NCBI RefSeq assembly: GCF_018847975.1
Contig: NZ_CP072597.1
Coordinates: forward strand, 1,589,001 to 1,653,000
DNA length: 64,000 bases
Direction of reading: 5' to 3'
DNA from: Lysobacter sp. K5869
GTDB taxonomy: Bacteria; Pseudomonadota; Gammaproteobacteria; Xanthomonadales; Xanthomonadaceae
The translations under genes and the position numbers were made by a program. Below are positions 27,619 through 38,955 of this stretch, piece by piece. The notes beneath the pieces are model-generated. The model was not told the DNA's origin and made no database searches. It saw only the letters and a list, made by a program, of their open reading frames with translations. How positions within the stretch are numbered: position 1 is the first letter of the stretch; the number at the start of each line of letters is the position of its first letter.

Positions 27619-29017
27619 GGCCGCGCGCGCCGCGGCCGGGCGCCGCGATTCGATCCGCAAGACCTTGCTGATCTATCTCGGCGCGCTGTCGCTGATCGGC
27701 GCGGCCTTGCTGTTCCTGGCCGCGCGCAGCTACGGGCGCGCCGCGGCGGACCGTTCCTACGATCACTTGTTGATTTCCTCGGCGTTGTCCATCGCCGATT
27801 CGGTCGCGCTGGTCGATGGGCAATGGCAGGTCGACCTGCCTTATGCCGCGCTGGATTTGTTGGCGATGGCGCCGGAAGACCGCGTCTATTACCGCGTATC
27901 GAGCCGAGAAGGCCCGACCATCACCGGCTACGCCGACCTGCCGGCGCCGCCCAGCCTGCCGCGCGACGGCCAACCGCGTTTGTTCGATGCCATGTATCGC
28001 GGCGAAAACACCCGTTTCGTCGCGGTCTCGCGCTGGGTCGCCGGGCCGGCGTCGCAAGGGCAGGCCATCGTCCAGGTCGGCCAGACCCGGCGCGCGCGCG
28101 AGGCGCTGGCCGACGACATGGTGCTGCGCGCGCTGGTCGCCATCGTGGTGCTGTCGCTGGCGGCGCTGGCGCTGGTGTGGATCGGCGTGTATCGCGCGCT
28201 GCGGCCGTTGCAGCGGCTCGAACGCGATCTGTCCGAACGCGAATCCTCCGACCTGCGTCCGGTCGGCATCGACGTGCCGACCGAACTCGATCAAACCGTG
28301 GAATCGCTCAACCGCTTCATGGCCCGGCTGTCGGCCAGCAACGAAACCCTGCGCGCGTTCATGGGCGAGGCGGCGCACCAGATGCGCACGCCGCTGGCCG
28401 CGCTGCGCGCGCAGGCGCAACTGGCGCTGGACGAGGACGACCCGGCCGAGCAGCGCCGCAGCCTGGAAACCATCGAACGCAACGCCAGCCACATGAGCCG
28501 CTTGCTCAACCAATTGCTCAGCGACGCCAGCGCGATCCACCGCGGCAACCTGCAGCAGTTCGAAACGGTGGAGATGGCCGAACTGCTGCACCAGGCGATT
28601 TATGAGGCCGTGCCGCAGTCCGGCCCGCGCCCGGACCTGCATCTGGCCGCGACCAGCGAACCGCTGCGCGTGCGCGGCGACGCGCTGCTGCTGCGCGAGG
28701 CGATCAAGAACCTGATCGACAACGCGCTCAAGCACGGGCGCGCGCCGTTGCAGATCGCGCTGACCGCGTCCGCCGAGAACGTCGCGCCGCTGGCGGTGCT
28801 GACCATCGCCGACCACGGCCCCGGCATCGCCCCCGCCGACGCGCAGACCGTGTTCGAGCGCTTCGCCCGCGGCCGCGACGCCGCCGCCGGCGGCGCCGGG
28901 CTCGGCTTGGCCATCGTCAAGCGCATCGTCGAAAGCCACGGCGGAACGATCGATTTGAGCAACCGCGTGGGCGGCGGCTTGGTGGTGACCTTGCGGCTGC
29001 CGAGGGAGTTGACATGA
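27611..29017 (+). CDS. TctE-like sensor histidine kinase
   Basis: 468 residues. TM1 about 19-38, a periplasmic sensor domain of about 130 residues, TM2 about 170-194, no long HAMP, then the phospho-acceptor His256 in GEAAHQMRTPL and an ATPase with NLIDNALKHG, DHGPGIAP and GGAGLGLAIV. The AAHQMRTPLA box is characteristic of the TctE group. Stop overlaps the next start (ATGA). Confidence 0.9.
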   Translation: MAEAARAAAGRRDSIRKTLLIYLGALSLIGAALLFLAARSYGRAAADRSYDHLLISSALSIADSVALVDGQWQVDLPYAALDLLAMAPEDRVYYRVSSREGPTITGYADLPAPPSLPRDGQPRLFDAMYRGENTRFVAVSRWVAGPASQGQAIVQVGQTRRAREALADDMVLRALVAIVVLSLAALALVWIGVYRALRPLQRLERDLSERESSDLRPVGIDVPTELDQTVESLNRFMARLSASNETLRAFMGEAAHQMRTPLAALRAQAQLALDEDDPAEQRRSLETIERNASHMSRLLNQLLSDASAIHRGNLQQFETVEMAELLHQAIYEAVPQSGPRPDLHLAATSEPLRVRGDALLLREAIKNLIDNALKHGRAPLQIALTASAENVAPLAVLTIADHGPGIAPADAQTVFERFARGRDAAAGGAGLGLAIVKRIVESHGGTIDLSNRVGGGLVVTLRLPRELT

Positions 29018-30186
29018 GAAGCGAGCGCAGCGGGGCGATGAGCGCGCGAAATCGAAAGCGCGTGGGCGGTGGCCTGAGCGCCCGGCTGCGCCTTGGCTTT
29101 TTCTCGCTCCTCGCGCCGGTCTGCGCGCTCCTCGCGTTCGGCGCTCGCGCCGAACCCGGCGACGTGCGCACCTTCCGCAGCCCGCAGGCCACCACCGCCC
29201 ACCTGCGCATCCACGGCTCGACCGACATCGAGAACTTCGCCGCGGTCATCGCCGATTACCAGAAGCTCAGCCCGGGCACCGAGGTCGAGTATTCCGATCT
29301 GGTCGCGCTGGACATCTACACCCGGTTCCTGCGCACCGCGCCGCGCCAGCGCCCGGACCTGCTGATCAGCAGCGGCATGGACCTGCAGACCAAGCTGGTC
29401 AACGACGGCCACGCGTTGGCCCATCGCTCGCCGGCCACCGCCGGGTTGCCGGCGTGGTCGCAGTGGCGGCACGAGGCGTTCGGCATCAGCTACGAGCCCA
29501 TCGTCCTCGTTTACAACAAACGTTTGTTGGCCCCGGCGCAGGTGCCGCGCACCCGCCGCCAGTTGCTGGCGCTGCTGCGCGATCCGGCGGCGAAGCTGGC
29601 CGGGCGGGTCGGCACCTACGATGTCGGCCGCAGCAGCGTCGGCTATCTGCTCGCCACCCAGGACCACCAGCTCGGCAGCATGGCCGGCGCCTTGCAGGCC
29701 GCGCTCGGCGACAACCGGGTGGTGCTGGAGGAGCGCACCGGCCCGCTGCTGGACCGGGTCGCCCGCGGCGAACTGGCCCTGGCCTACAACGTGCTCGGCT
29801 CCTACGCCCAGGCCCGGATCGACGCCGGCGCCCCGCTCGGGATCGTGTTGCCCGAGGACTACACCCTGGTCCTGCTGCGCACCGCGCTGATCCCGCGCGA
29901 AGCCGCCAACGCGGTCGAGGCCGGGCGGTTTCTCGATTACCTGATCTCGCCGCGCGGGCAGGCGGTGCTGGCCCGGCAGGTCGGGCTGCAGCCGATCCGC
30001 TCGCCCACGGGCGCGCCGCTGGCGCCGCAGGCGGGCGACGGCGCGCGGGTGCGCGCGCTGCGGCCGATCCCGCTGGGGCCGGGGCTGCTGGTCTACCTGG
30101 ACGCGCTCAAGCGCCGGCAATTCCTCGACGCCTGGCGCAGCACCGTGCAGCCGCGCGAGGCCAAACCCGGCGCGGCCGGCCCCTAG
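29014..30186 (+). CDS. Periplasmic solute-binding protein (ABC substrate-binding / AfuA-like)
   Basis: 390 residues. Starts in an ATGA overlap with the kinase; a signal-like helix LLAPVCALLAFGARA precedes the mature part. LRIHGSTDIENFAAVIADYQKL, EVEYSDL and YNKRLL fit iron/phosphoglycerate-type binding proteins. No ABC permease or ATPase follows, so its likely job is to present the ligand to the sensor kinase, like PgtC-type accessory proteins; this is inference from gene order. Confidence 0.8.
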   Translation: MRSERSGAMSARNRKRVGGGLSARLRLGFFSLLAPVCALLAFGARAEPGDVRTFRSPQATTAHLRIHGSTDIENFAAVIADYQKLSPGTEVEYSDLVALDIYTRFLRTAPRQRPDLLISSGMDLQTKLVNDGHALAHRSPATAGLPAWSQWRHEAFGISYEPIVLVYNKRLLAPAQVPRTRRQLLALLRDPAAKLAGRVGTYDVGRSSVGYLLATQDHQLGSMAGALQAALGDNRVVLEERTGPLLDRVARGELALAYNVLGSYAQARIDAGAPLGIVLPEDYTLVLLRTALIPREAANAVEAGRFLDYLISPRGQAVLARQVGLQPIRSPTGAPLAPQAGDGARVRALRPIPLGPGLLVYLDALKRRQFLDAWRSTVQPREAKPGAAGP

Positions 30187-30422
30187 TGCGCCGCCGCATG
30201 CCCGCCCTGTGCGTTCCATACCGTAGCGTCGGGCGTCCCGGCCGCTATGGTGAGACCGGCCGGCCGTTGGGGCAAAGCCGCGCGGTGCCGGCGCGGTTAC
30301 AACCGGGCACAACTCCAAAGTACTAATGAACAGGTGCCCGCGGCCGCGCGAAACCGCCGGGTGCATCCATTAGACTGCTGATCCACTCCACTTTCGCGCC
30401 CCTTGCCACGGCTGCCTTTGCG

Positions 30423-32735
<2,313 letters not shown>

Positions 32736-32777
32736 CCGGATGGGCGGTCGGGCGAAGGGGGAGCGCTGAACGCCGTA

Positions 32778-33800
32778 TTGACCGAACTGCCAGCGGTGAT
32801 CCCGCTGCCGGTGTTGGAAACCGTGGCCGCACCGCGGCCGCGGGTCAGCATCCTGCTGCTGTGCTTCCGCGACGCGGACTACATCCGCGCCGCGCTCGAC
32901 AGCGCCTTCGCCCAAACCGTGCCGTGCGAGATCATCGTCTCCAACGACAGCTCCGGCGACGGCACCTATGAAATCGCCGCCGAGATGGTCGCCGCCTACC
33001 GCGGCCCGCACTGCGTGCACGTGCGCAAGACCGAGCGCAACCTCGGCGTGTCGGCGCACTTCAACGACGTGATGCCGCTGGCGCGCGGCGAGATCATCGT
33101 GATGATGGCCGGCGACGACATCGCCTACCCCGAGCGGGTGGCGACGATCGTGCGCGCCTTCGACGACCACCCCGGCGCGGTCGTGCTGGGCAGCGACTTC
33201 GACGGCATCGACAGCTATGGCGCGCCGCTGCAAGTGAGCTTCCGCCAGCGCCCGCAGCGCTACGACTTCGATTACTACGTGCGCATCGGCCGGCTGATCG
33301 GCCTGCTCGGCGCGACCATGGCCTTCCGCCGCGATGTTTACGATCGCTTCGGCCCGCTGCTCGGCCCGATCGAAGACAACGCGCTGAGCCTGCGCGGCGC
33401 GCTGCTCGGCCAATCGCTGTGCCTGCGCCAACCGCTGATCCAATACCGCCGCCACCCCGGCAGCGTCAGCGGCACCGTGTTCGCCCGCGACGAACCCGCC
33501 GCGCTGGCGACCCGGCGCCGCTACGAACGCACCGTGCAGTTCTACCGCGGCACCGCCGACGACCTGGAAGCCTGCCTGCGCAAGATGCCGGAACTGCCGC
33601 GCAGCAAGCGCCGCCTGGCCGAACAGGTGCTGGCGATGTACCGCATCGAAGCCGACGCGCGCGAAGCGATCCTGCTGCAGCCGCGCTGGCGCTGGATCGG
33701 CCCGATGCTGCGCGGCCTCAGCCAACGCGGGCTGCGTCGCAAGAGCGCGGAGCGCGTGTTGAAGCTGCTGCTGCCGCGGTCGTGGTTCGGCTTGCGCTGA
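32778..33800 (+). CDS. Family 2 glycosyltransferase
   Basis: 340 residues. RVSILLLCFRDADYIRAALDSAF opens the GT-A fold, IVSNDSSGDGTYE is the nucleotide-sugar loop and MMAGDDIAYPERV supplies the DxD-like metal site. It transfers a sugar from an activated donor, probably to a surface glycan; acceptor unknown. The start is uncertain: the reading frame begins at TTG 32778, with GTG at 32796 and 32811 as alternatives, and a GGGGGAG sequence lies 14 bp upstream. It follows maeB by 42 bp but is functionally unrelated. Confidence 0.82.
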   Translation: MTELPAVIPLPVLETVAAPRPRVSILLLCFRDADYIRAALDSAFAQTVPCEIIVSNDSSGDGTYEIAAEMVAAYRGPHCVHVRKTERNLGVSAHFNDVMPLARGEIIVMMAGDDIAYPERVATIVRAFDDHPGAVVLGSDFDGIDSYGAPLQVSFRQRPQRYDFDYYVRIGRLIGLLGATMAFRRDVYDRFGPLLGPIEDNALSLRGALLGQSLCLRQPLIQYRRHPGSVSGTVFARDEPAALATRRRYERTVQFYRGTADDLEACLRKMPELPRSKRRLAEQVLAMYRIEADAREAILLQPRWRWIGPMLRGLSQRGLRRKSAERVLKLLLPRSWFGLR

Positions 33801-33818
33801 GCCACCGCGATCTGCTTG

Positions 33819-33902
33819 TGTAGGAGCGGCGTAAGCCGCGACCGCGGCATCGCGCCTACGACGTATGTGTGGTTTCGCGGTCGCGGCTTACGCCGCTCCT
33901 AC
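33819..33902. repeat. REP family A pair
   Basis: TGTAGGAGCGGCGTAAGCC... and its inverse ending CCGCTCCTA, directly after the glycosyltransferase gene. Confidence 0.9.
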
Positions 33903-33952
33903 CGGGGACAACCGTGGCCCGCGTTGGCGTCCCGTCGCCAAGGACTTCCGGC

Positions 33953-34300
33953 ATGACCTGGTATCTGACCCTGCACCCGCCGTCGCATCGCCCCGAAGCC
34001 ATTCCGTCGCGGCCGGTCATCGATTACCTCGCGGGTTTGCCCGAACTGCGCCATAGCGGCCCCGACGGATTCGAGTCCGCCGCGGGCGGGCCGTGGTTGC
34101 ATGTGGTCCTGGCCAAAACGGTCGCGGGCGGCGGCTACGCCAGCAATGGCGAGATGCCCGAACGGATCGACCTCATCGAACTGCTGTGCGCCTACGACGG
34201 CCCGCCGGAGTGGTACGAGGCCTTGGCGTGCCGCATCGCCGCCGAGTTGGATTGGATCGCGGTCGAAGAAAGCGAAGAACGCCAAGTTTGGCCGCGGTGA
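33953..34300 (+). CDS. Hypothetical protein, 115 residues
   Basis: Starts at ATG 33953 behind an AAGGA ribosome site. Contains WYLTLHPPSHRPEAIP, RPVIDYL, WLHVVLAKT and a C-terminal helix LACRIAAELDWIAVEESE. No signal peptide or membrane segment. Small proteins with this look are common in Xanthomonadaceae genomes; I do not recognise a function. It stands alone between two REP pairs. Confidence 0.65.
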   Translation: MTWYLTLHPPSHRPEAIPSRPVIDYLAGLPELRHSGPDGFESAAGGPWLHVVLAKTVAGGGYASNGEMPERIDLIELLCAYDGPPEWYEALACRIAAELDWIAVEESEERQVWPR

Positions 34301-34329
34301 ATCCGCGGGGTTCGTCGTAGATGCAGCGT

Positions 34330-34411
34330 CGCGGTCGCGGCTTGCGCCGCTCCTACAGGGACTTCGGATCGATCTGGGCTACCTGTAGGAGCGGCGCAAG
34401 CCGCGACCGCG
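34330..34411. repeat. REP family A pair with conserved spacer
   Basis: CGCGGTCGCGGCTTGCGCC... (34330-34357) and inverse (34384-34411). The 26-bp middle (ACTTCGGATCGATCTGGGCT within it) is nearly identical to those at 38.3, 39.0 and, inverted, 36.1 kb. Confidence 0.9.
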
Positions 34412-34446
34412 ACACCGCACCTACGACGCAACCTCGCCCCCACCGC

Positions 34447-35076
34447 TCACCGCACCGAATCGATCCGATAATCCGCATACGGCCGCTCGAAAAACTGCCG
34501 CCCCAACGTCTCGGCCGCCGCCAACGCCCCTTGCGGATCGCCCGCCACCGACCCGCGCTGATCGCCCTGGCCCGCCACCGCGCCGATGAACTGCGAATGG
34601 GTGTAGCGCGCGTACTCCTGCAACTGATGCACGATCCCCAGCGCGATCGACGGATACATCTCCTCCGACGCCGTCAGCAACGCCACCCGCTTGCCTTGCA
34701 GACGCGTGCGCACCGCCTGCGACTCCGGATAACTGCGCGCGACGAAGCAGAACATGCGGTCGAAGAACGCCTTGGCCTGCGCCGACATCCCGTACCAATA
34801 CACCGGCGTGCACAGCGCCAGCCCGTCGACATCGAGGAAGCGGTCGAAGAAGAAGCGGGTAAACCCGTCCTCGATCCGGCATTGCCCATGCTCGTCGCGG
34901 CACTGCCGGCAATCGCGCAGCAGCCCGCTCAGATGGTCGTCGATGAATTCCACCGACGCGTCCAACCCCGCCGCGCGCGCGCCGCGCAGGGCGGCCCCGG
35001 CGAGCGCGGCGCTGTTGCCGTTGCGGCGGGGGCTGGCGACGAGGATCAGCAGGCGGAGCGGGCGGTCGGCGGTCAT
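34447..35076 (-). CDS. Flavodoxin-family NAD(P)H:FMN oxidoreductase
   Basis: 209 residues. FMN-phosphate loop ASPRRNGNSAALAGAAL at the N-terminus, CTPVYWYGMSAQAKAFFDRM for the isoalloxazine side. A DCRQCRDEHGQC insert gives a small Cys cluster, seen in iron-sulfur-flavoprotein-like relatives, which might bind metal. Probably reduces quinones or other small acceptors. Divergent from a LysR regulator 100 bp away, which likely controls it. Confidence 0.85.
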   Translation of the reverse strand: MTADRPLRLLILVASPRRNGNSAALAGAALRGARAAGLDASVEFIDDHLSGLLRDCRQCRDEHGQCRIEDGFTRFFFDRFLDVDGLALCTPVYWYGMSAQAKAFFDRMFCFVARSYPESQAVRTRLQGKRVALLTASEEMYPSIALGIVHQLQEYARYTHSQFIGAVAGQGDQRGSVAGDPQGALAAAETLGRQFFERPYADYRIDSVR

Positions 35077-35178
35077 GGACGGCGGTCGAAAGAGGGTTGA
35101 GATGAATCTATTTCCGCCCACCGCCCGCCTCAAATGACCATAATTGAGCCGGCATGAGCCAGATTCAGGCCTGACGCG

Positions 35179-36081
35179 ATGTTCGCCGAGCTCCCCCTGA
35201 CCGCCCTGCGCAGCTTCGAGGCCGCCGCCCGCCTGTCCAGCTTCAAGGCCGCGGCCGAGGAGCTGCACGTCACCCCGACCGCGGTCTCGCACCAGATCCG
35301 CCAGCTCGAAAGCTGGCTCGGCCGCGCGCTGTTCCAGCGCCAGCCGCGCGGCGTCGCCCTCACCGACGACGGCCGCCGGTTGTTCCGCGACGTCCACGGC
35401 GCCTTGCTCGACGTGTCCCAATCCGTCGCCGCGCTGCGCCCGCGTCCCGACGCCGGCTGCCTGACCGTCACCACCTCGACCTCGTTCGCCGCGCTGTGGC
35501 TGGTGCCGCGCCTAGGCGGCTTCTACGCACGCCACCCCGACATCGCCGTGCGCATCGACACCCGTGCGCAAGTGGTCGATCTCGAACAAAACGCCGGCGT
35601 CGATCTGGCGATCCGCTACGGCGGCGCGGTGCCGGCCGGCTTGCACCGGCATGGCGGCTTGCGCGAATTCTTCGGCGTGTACGGCGCGCCGGGGCGGACG
35701 CAGGCGGAAGCGGCCAAATCGCCGCCGACCTTGATCACGGTGGAGTGGGGCGATTCGCAGTTGTACTGCCGCACCTGGGATGCGTGGTGCGAATTGGCCG
35801 GCGTGGACTGGACCCAGCGCGCACCTACGGTGCGGGCGTACGACGAAGAGCATTACGCGATGTACGCAGCCGGCGCGGGGCAGGGGCTGGTGCTGGCGAG
35901 TTCGGTGGTGGTCGCCGGCAACCTGGCGCGCGGGTTGCTGGAAGCGTATCGACCGGAGATCGTGGTGCCGGGCGAGACGTATCACGTGCTGTGCGTGCCA
36001 GGGCGCGAGCGGCATCCGCCGGTGAAGGCATTCTTGCGGTGGCTGGACGAGGAGATGGGCGCTTCGGAGCTTGCGTCGTAG
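35179..36081 (+). CDS. LysR-family transcriptional regulator (GcvA-like)
   Basis: 300 residues. Winged helix at 6-64 (LTALRSFEAAARLSSFKAAA... TPTAVSHQIRQLE), then a periplasmic-binding-type effector domain with LTVTTSTSFAALWLVPRL typical of the GcvA subgroup. Divergent from the flavodoxin-like reductase, the classic LysR layout. The 3' third is markedly G-ending in third positions. Confidence 0.9.
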   Translation: MFAELPLTALRSFEAAARLSSFKAAAEELHVTPTAVSHQIRQLESWLGRALFQRQPRGVALTDDGRRLFRDVHGALLDVSQSVAALRPRPDAGCLTVTTSTSFAALWLVPRLGGFYARHPDIAVRIDTRAQVVDLEQNAGVDLAIRYGGAVPAGLHRHGGLREFFGVYGAPGRTQAEAAKSPPTLITVEWGDSQLYCRTWDAWCELAGVDWTQRAPTVRAYDEEHYAMYAAGAGQGLVLASSVVVAGNLARGLLEAYRPEIVVPGETYHVLCVPGRERHPPVKAFLRWLDEEMGASELAS

Positions 36082-36090
36082 GTGCGGATT

Positions 36091-36172
36091 CGCGGTCGCG
36101 ACTCGCGTCGCTCCTACAGGCAACCCAGATCGATCCGAAGCCCCTGTAGGAGCGACGCGAGTCGCGACCGCG
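36091..36172. repeat. REP family A pair
   Basis: CGCGGTCGCGACTCGCGTC... (36091-36118) and inverse (36145-36172) with the conserved spacer inverted; convergent gap between two LysR genes. Confidence 0.9.
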
Positions 36173-36213
36173 ACAACCCAACGACGACGCAAGCCGCTGT
36201 TGAGGAAAGCCTG

Positions 36214-36272
36214 TCAGGCCCGATGCGTTTCTGCCGGATCGCAGCCATCCGAAAGAAAATCATCGGGCCTGA
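36214..36272. repeat. Long stem-loop, 12-bp perfect arms
   Basis: TCAGGCCCGATG at 36214-36225 is exactly complementary to CATCGGGCCTGA at 36261-36272. The 35-bp interior holds a second short inverted repeat (CGGAT...ATCCG). It lies downstream of the 36301 LysR gene and is AT-richer than its surroundings. Could be a terminator or another small mobile palindrome. Confidence 0.75.
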
Positions 36273-36300
36273 AACCCCTCCCGCAACCACAGTCCGAACA

Positions 36301-37182
36301 TCACCCCAACCCCATTTCTTTCGGCAACCACCCCAACGCAAACTCCCGCAACGCCCGCACCCGCGCCGAGCGCCGCAAATCCGGGTGGATCGCGAACCAC
36401 AACTCCGTCGGCACCTCCGCCAACGGCTCCGACACCCGCTTCACTCCGCCCGCCGCATCGGCGAAGTAACAAGGCAACAACGCCTTGCCGACCCCGGCCT
36501 TGCACGCCGCCAACGCCGCCGGCAACGAATTCACCCGCATCGCGATCCGCGTTTCATCGACGTTCGCGCGCAGCCACAGCGCCGACGACAGATGCGAGAG
36601 GTTGTCGTCGAACCCGACCCACACGCCGTCGCTCAACGCCTCGCGCTTGCCGAGCTTCGCGCCGCTCGCCGCATACACGGCCGTCGCGATCGACCCGACC
36701 TTCCGCACCGACAACCCGTTCGGCATCAACGCGCAGGCCCGCAACGCGACATCCGCCTCTGGCTGCTGCAGATTCACGAACGCATTCGACACCAACAGAT
36801 CGCAGCCGATCTGCGGATGCTCCGCCGTAAACGCCGCGCACAAACGCGCCGTCACTTCCGCCAGCGTGTCCGGAATCGTGATCCGCAACCGCGCCCCGCC
36901 GCGCACATCGCGCCCGGCCAACTGCCGCTGCAACTGATCGGCATCGTCGAGAATCCGCTGCGCGCCTTCGATGGCGACCGCGCCGGCTTCGGTCGCCGTG
37001 TACCCCGTGCGGCTGCGCCGGAACAACGGCGTCCCCGCGCGCGCCTCGATCCCGGCCAAGCGCCGGAACGCGCTGGAGTGATCCAGCGCCAAGGCCTTGG
37101 CCGCCCCGCTGAGGCTGCCGTGCGCGCCGATCGCGCGCAGCAGTTCGAAGTCTTCCAACGACAGGCGGGCGGTTTGTCGCAT
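36301..37182 (-). CDS. LysR-family transcriptional regulator
   Basis: 293 residues with winged helix LSLEDFELLRAIGAHGSLSGAAKAL... SSAFRRLAGIE and an effector domain. Divergent from the GST-SugE pair (87 bp to its start), so probably their regulator. Start ATG 37182 places the HTH at the usual distance; the longer reading to 37248 runs into the divergent promoter. Confidence 0.9.
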   Translation of the reverse strand: MRQTARLSLEDFELLRAIGAHGSLSGAAKALALDHSSAFRRLAGIEARAGTPLFRRSRTGYTATEAGAVAIEGAQRILDDADQLQRQLAGRDVRGGARLRITIPDTLAEVTARLCAAFTAEHPQIGCDLLVSNAFVNLQQPEADVALRACALMPNGLSVRKVGSIATAVYAASGAKLGKREALSDGVWVGFDDNLSHLSSALWLRANVDETRIAMRVNSLPAALAACKAGVGKALLPCYFADAAGGVKRVSEPLAEVPTELWFAIHPDLRRSARVRALREFALGWLPKEMGLG

Positions 37183-37268
37183 GCGCAAACGATCCTTGGG
37201 GTCGCGCCGTATTCCAGGCGCCGGGGCGGACGAGGAGAGTAGCGCCATCTCCTCACGGACCCCAGACC

Positions 37269-37889
37269 ATGAAGCTCTACTACACCCCGCACACCTGCTC
37301 CTTCGCCCCGCACATCGTCCTGCGCGAACTCGGCCTGCACGCCGAACTGCGCCGCGTGCGCCTCGGCGCCGACGCCCGCGTCGTCGCCGAAGACCGCGAC
37401 TACCGCGAACTCAGCCCGCTCGGCTATGTCCCGCTGCTGGAACTCGACGACGGCCGCCTGCTGCGCGAAGGCGTGGCGATCATGCGCTACCTCGCCGACC
37501 AGAACCCGGAGGCCGGCCTCAGCGCCCCGCTGGGCAGCTTCGAGCGCGCCGAACAGGACCAGTGGCTGACCTACATCAGCTCGGAACTGCACAAGACCTT
37601 CAGCCCCTGGCTGTTCCACCCCGAATACGGCGAAGCCCCGGGCCGCATCGCCGGCGAGCGCCTGCAGCCGCGCTTGGCCCTGGTCGACCGGCACCTCGAA
37701 GGCCGCGAATTCCTCGGCGAGCGTTTCGGCATCGCCGACGCCTACCTCTACACCGTCGCCGGCTGGGCGCGGCTGCTGAAGATCGACCTCGCCGCGTACC
37801 CGAACCTCGCCGCCTATTTGGTCCGCCTGGACCAGCGCCCGAGCGTGCGCGAGGCGCAGCGCGCCGAGCGCGAGGACGGCAAGTCATGA
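37269..37889 (+). CDS. gstA: Glutathione S-transferase, beta class
   Basis: 206 residues. KLYYTPHTCSFAPHIVLRE carries the beta-class Cys10, and LSPLGYVPLLELDDG plus LREGVAIMRYLADQ complete the glutathione site (cis-Pro, Ser/Gly contacts). Conjugates or reduces electrophiles with glutathione. Ends in an ATGA overlap with the SMR exporter, so the two are translated together: a detoxification pair under a divergent LysR. Confidence 0.9.
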   Translation: MKLYYTPHTCSFAPHIVLRELGLHAELRRVRLGADARVVAEDRDYRELSPLGYVPLLELDDGRLLREGVAIMRYLADQNPEAGLSAPLGSFERAEQDQWLTYISSELHKTFSPWLFHPEYGEAPGRIAGERLQPRLALVDRHLEGREFLGERFGIADAYLYTVAGWARLLKIDLAAYPNLAAYLVRLDQRPSVREAQRAEREDGKS

Positions 37890-38215
37890 GCGCTGGGACC
37901 GCCTGGCTCATGCTGATCGCCGCCGGCGTGATCGACGTGGCCTGGGCGCTGAGCATGAAGCTGTCCGACGGCTACACCCGGCCCGGCTGGACCGTGGTGT
38001 CGCTGGTCGCCCTGGGCGCCTTCGTCTGGCTGCTCGGCCGCGCGCTGACCGCGCTGCCGGTGGGCGTGGCGTATGCGGTGTGGACGGGGATCGGCGCGGC
38101 GGGGACGGTGTTGATCGGGTCGGTGTTGTTCGGGGAGTCGATCACGCCGATGAAGTTGGGTGGGATCGGGTTGATCGTCGGCGGGATCGTGTTGTTGCGC
38201 AGCGCGCCGGCGTGA
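37886..38215 (+). CDS. sugE: SugE-type small multidrug resistance protein
   Basis: 109 residues, four helices. AGVIDVAWALSMKLSDGYT carries the family's membrane acidic residue and TM1 pattern, and the helix-4 end GGIGLIVGGIVLL is typical. SugE/Gdx proteins export guanidinium or quaternary ammonium ions by proton exchange. The last half uses mostly G-ending codons. Its 3' end is overlapped on the other strand by the read-through tail of the REP transposase frame. Confidence 0.88.
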   Translation: MSAGTAWLMLIAAGVIDVAWALSMKLSDGYTRPGWTVVSLVALGAFVWLLGRALTALPVGVAYAVWTGIGAAGTVLIGSVLFGESITPMKLGGIGLIVGGIVLLRSAPA

Positions 38216-38853
38216 GGTGCTTCGATCGGCGGCGGGTTGCGTCGTAGTTCGGTTGTCGCGGTCGCGGCTCGCGCCGCTCCTACAGGGGCTTCGGAGCCAT
38301 CTGGGCTACCTGTAGGAGCGACGCGAGTCGCGACCGCGCAACCATCCGCCGGGACCGCCACCCGCCGCTGCACCCAAACCGCATCCCAATACGGATACTC
38401 CCGCACCCGCTCCACCAATCCCGCCCGCACCGGATTCATCACCACGTATCGAGCCATCGGCACCAACCCCTCCTCCTTCCGCAACGCCCGGTCGTGATAC
38501 GCCGACGCCCAAATCGGCCACGGCACCGTCGCCCCCATCGCCGCCCGCACCCGCCGCGAACTCGCGCATTTGAGCTGCCGCACCAACGCCGGCAGCGACT
38601 CGCCCGGCCCGAGTTCGACGAGGCCATGCCAGTGATCCGGCATCAGCACCCAAGCCAACAGCGTGGATTGCCGCCATGAGCGCCGATCCAGCAACGCCGC
38701 CACCGCGGCCTCGGCCAGCAGCCCGTTCGCGAACCACGCCACGCGACCTTCGGTAGCGAAAGTCAGCAGATAAATACGTTGCGCCTCCGACACCCGGCCA
38801 CGCCGCAGCGCCGCGTGGCCGCGAATCGGCGCGAGAGCCATCGATTCGTCCAT
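37972..38853 (-). CDS. REP-associated tyrosine transposase (RAYT), frame runs on through REP
   Basis: Y1-type HUH transposase. The coding core is residues 1-171 (38853 to about 38341): metal-binding His pair H74-W-H76 in MPDHWHGLVE, and catalytic Tyr136 in ARYVVMNPVRAGLV, then YPYWDAVW, the usual end. No stop follows; the frame continues 122 codons through the REP pair (AVATRVAPTG) and antisense to sugE. RAYTs cut and move REP DNA as single strands. Flanked by REP pairs at 38257 and 38956, the standard arrangement. The missing stop suggests loss of the native 3' end; whether the long product is made is unknown. Confidence 0.82.
   Translation of the reverse strand: MDESMALAPIRGHAALRRGRVSEAQRIYLLTFATEGRVAWFANGLLAEAAVAALLDRRSWRQSTLLAWVLMPDHWHGLVELGPGESLPALVRQLKCASSRRVRAAMGATVPWPIWASAYHDRALRKEEGLVPMARYVVMNPVRAGLVERVREYPYWDAVWVQRRVAVPADGCAVATRVAPTGSPDGSEAPVGAARAATATTELRRNPPPIEAPHAGALRNNTIPPTINPIPPNFIGVIDSPNNTDPINTVPAAPIPVHTAYATPTGSAVSARPSSQTKAPRATSDTTVQPGRV
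38257..38338. repeat. REP family A pair next to the transposase
   Basis: CGCGGTCGCGGCTCGCGCC... (38257-38284), spacer GGGGCTTCGGAGCCATCTGG and inverse arm to 38338. It directly abuts the transposase coding core and is part of its open frame. Confidence 0.9.
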
Positions 38854-38955
38854 GCGTCCAGCGTCGCCTCGCCGGCCGTGACGCCAAATCGGGAAAAGCC
38901 GTTGGGCCGGGTCGGATTAAGCCCGGTAGGTATGTAGCGCCGGCCATCGGATCAG

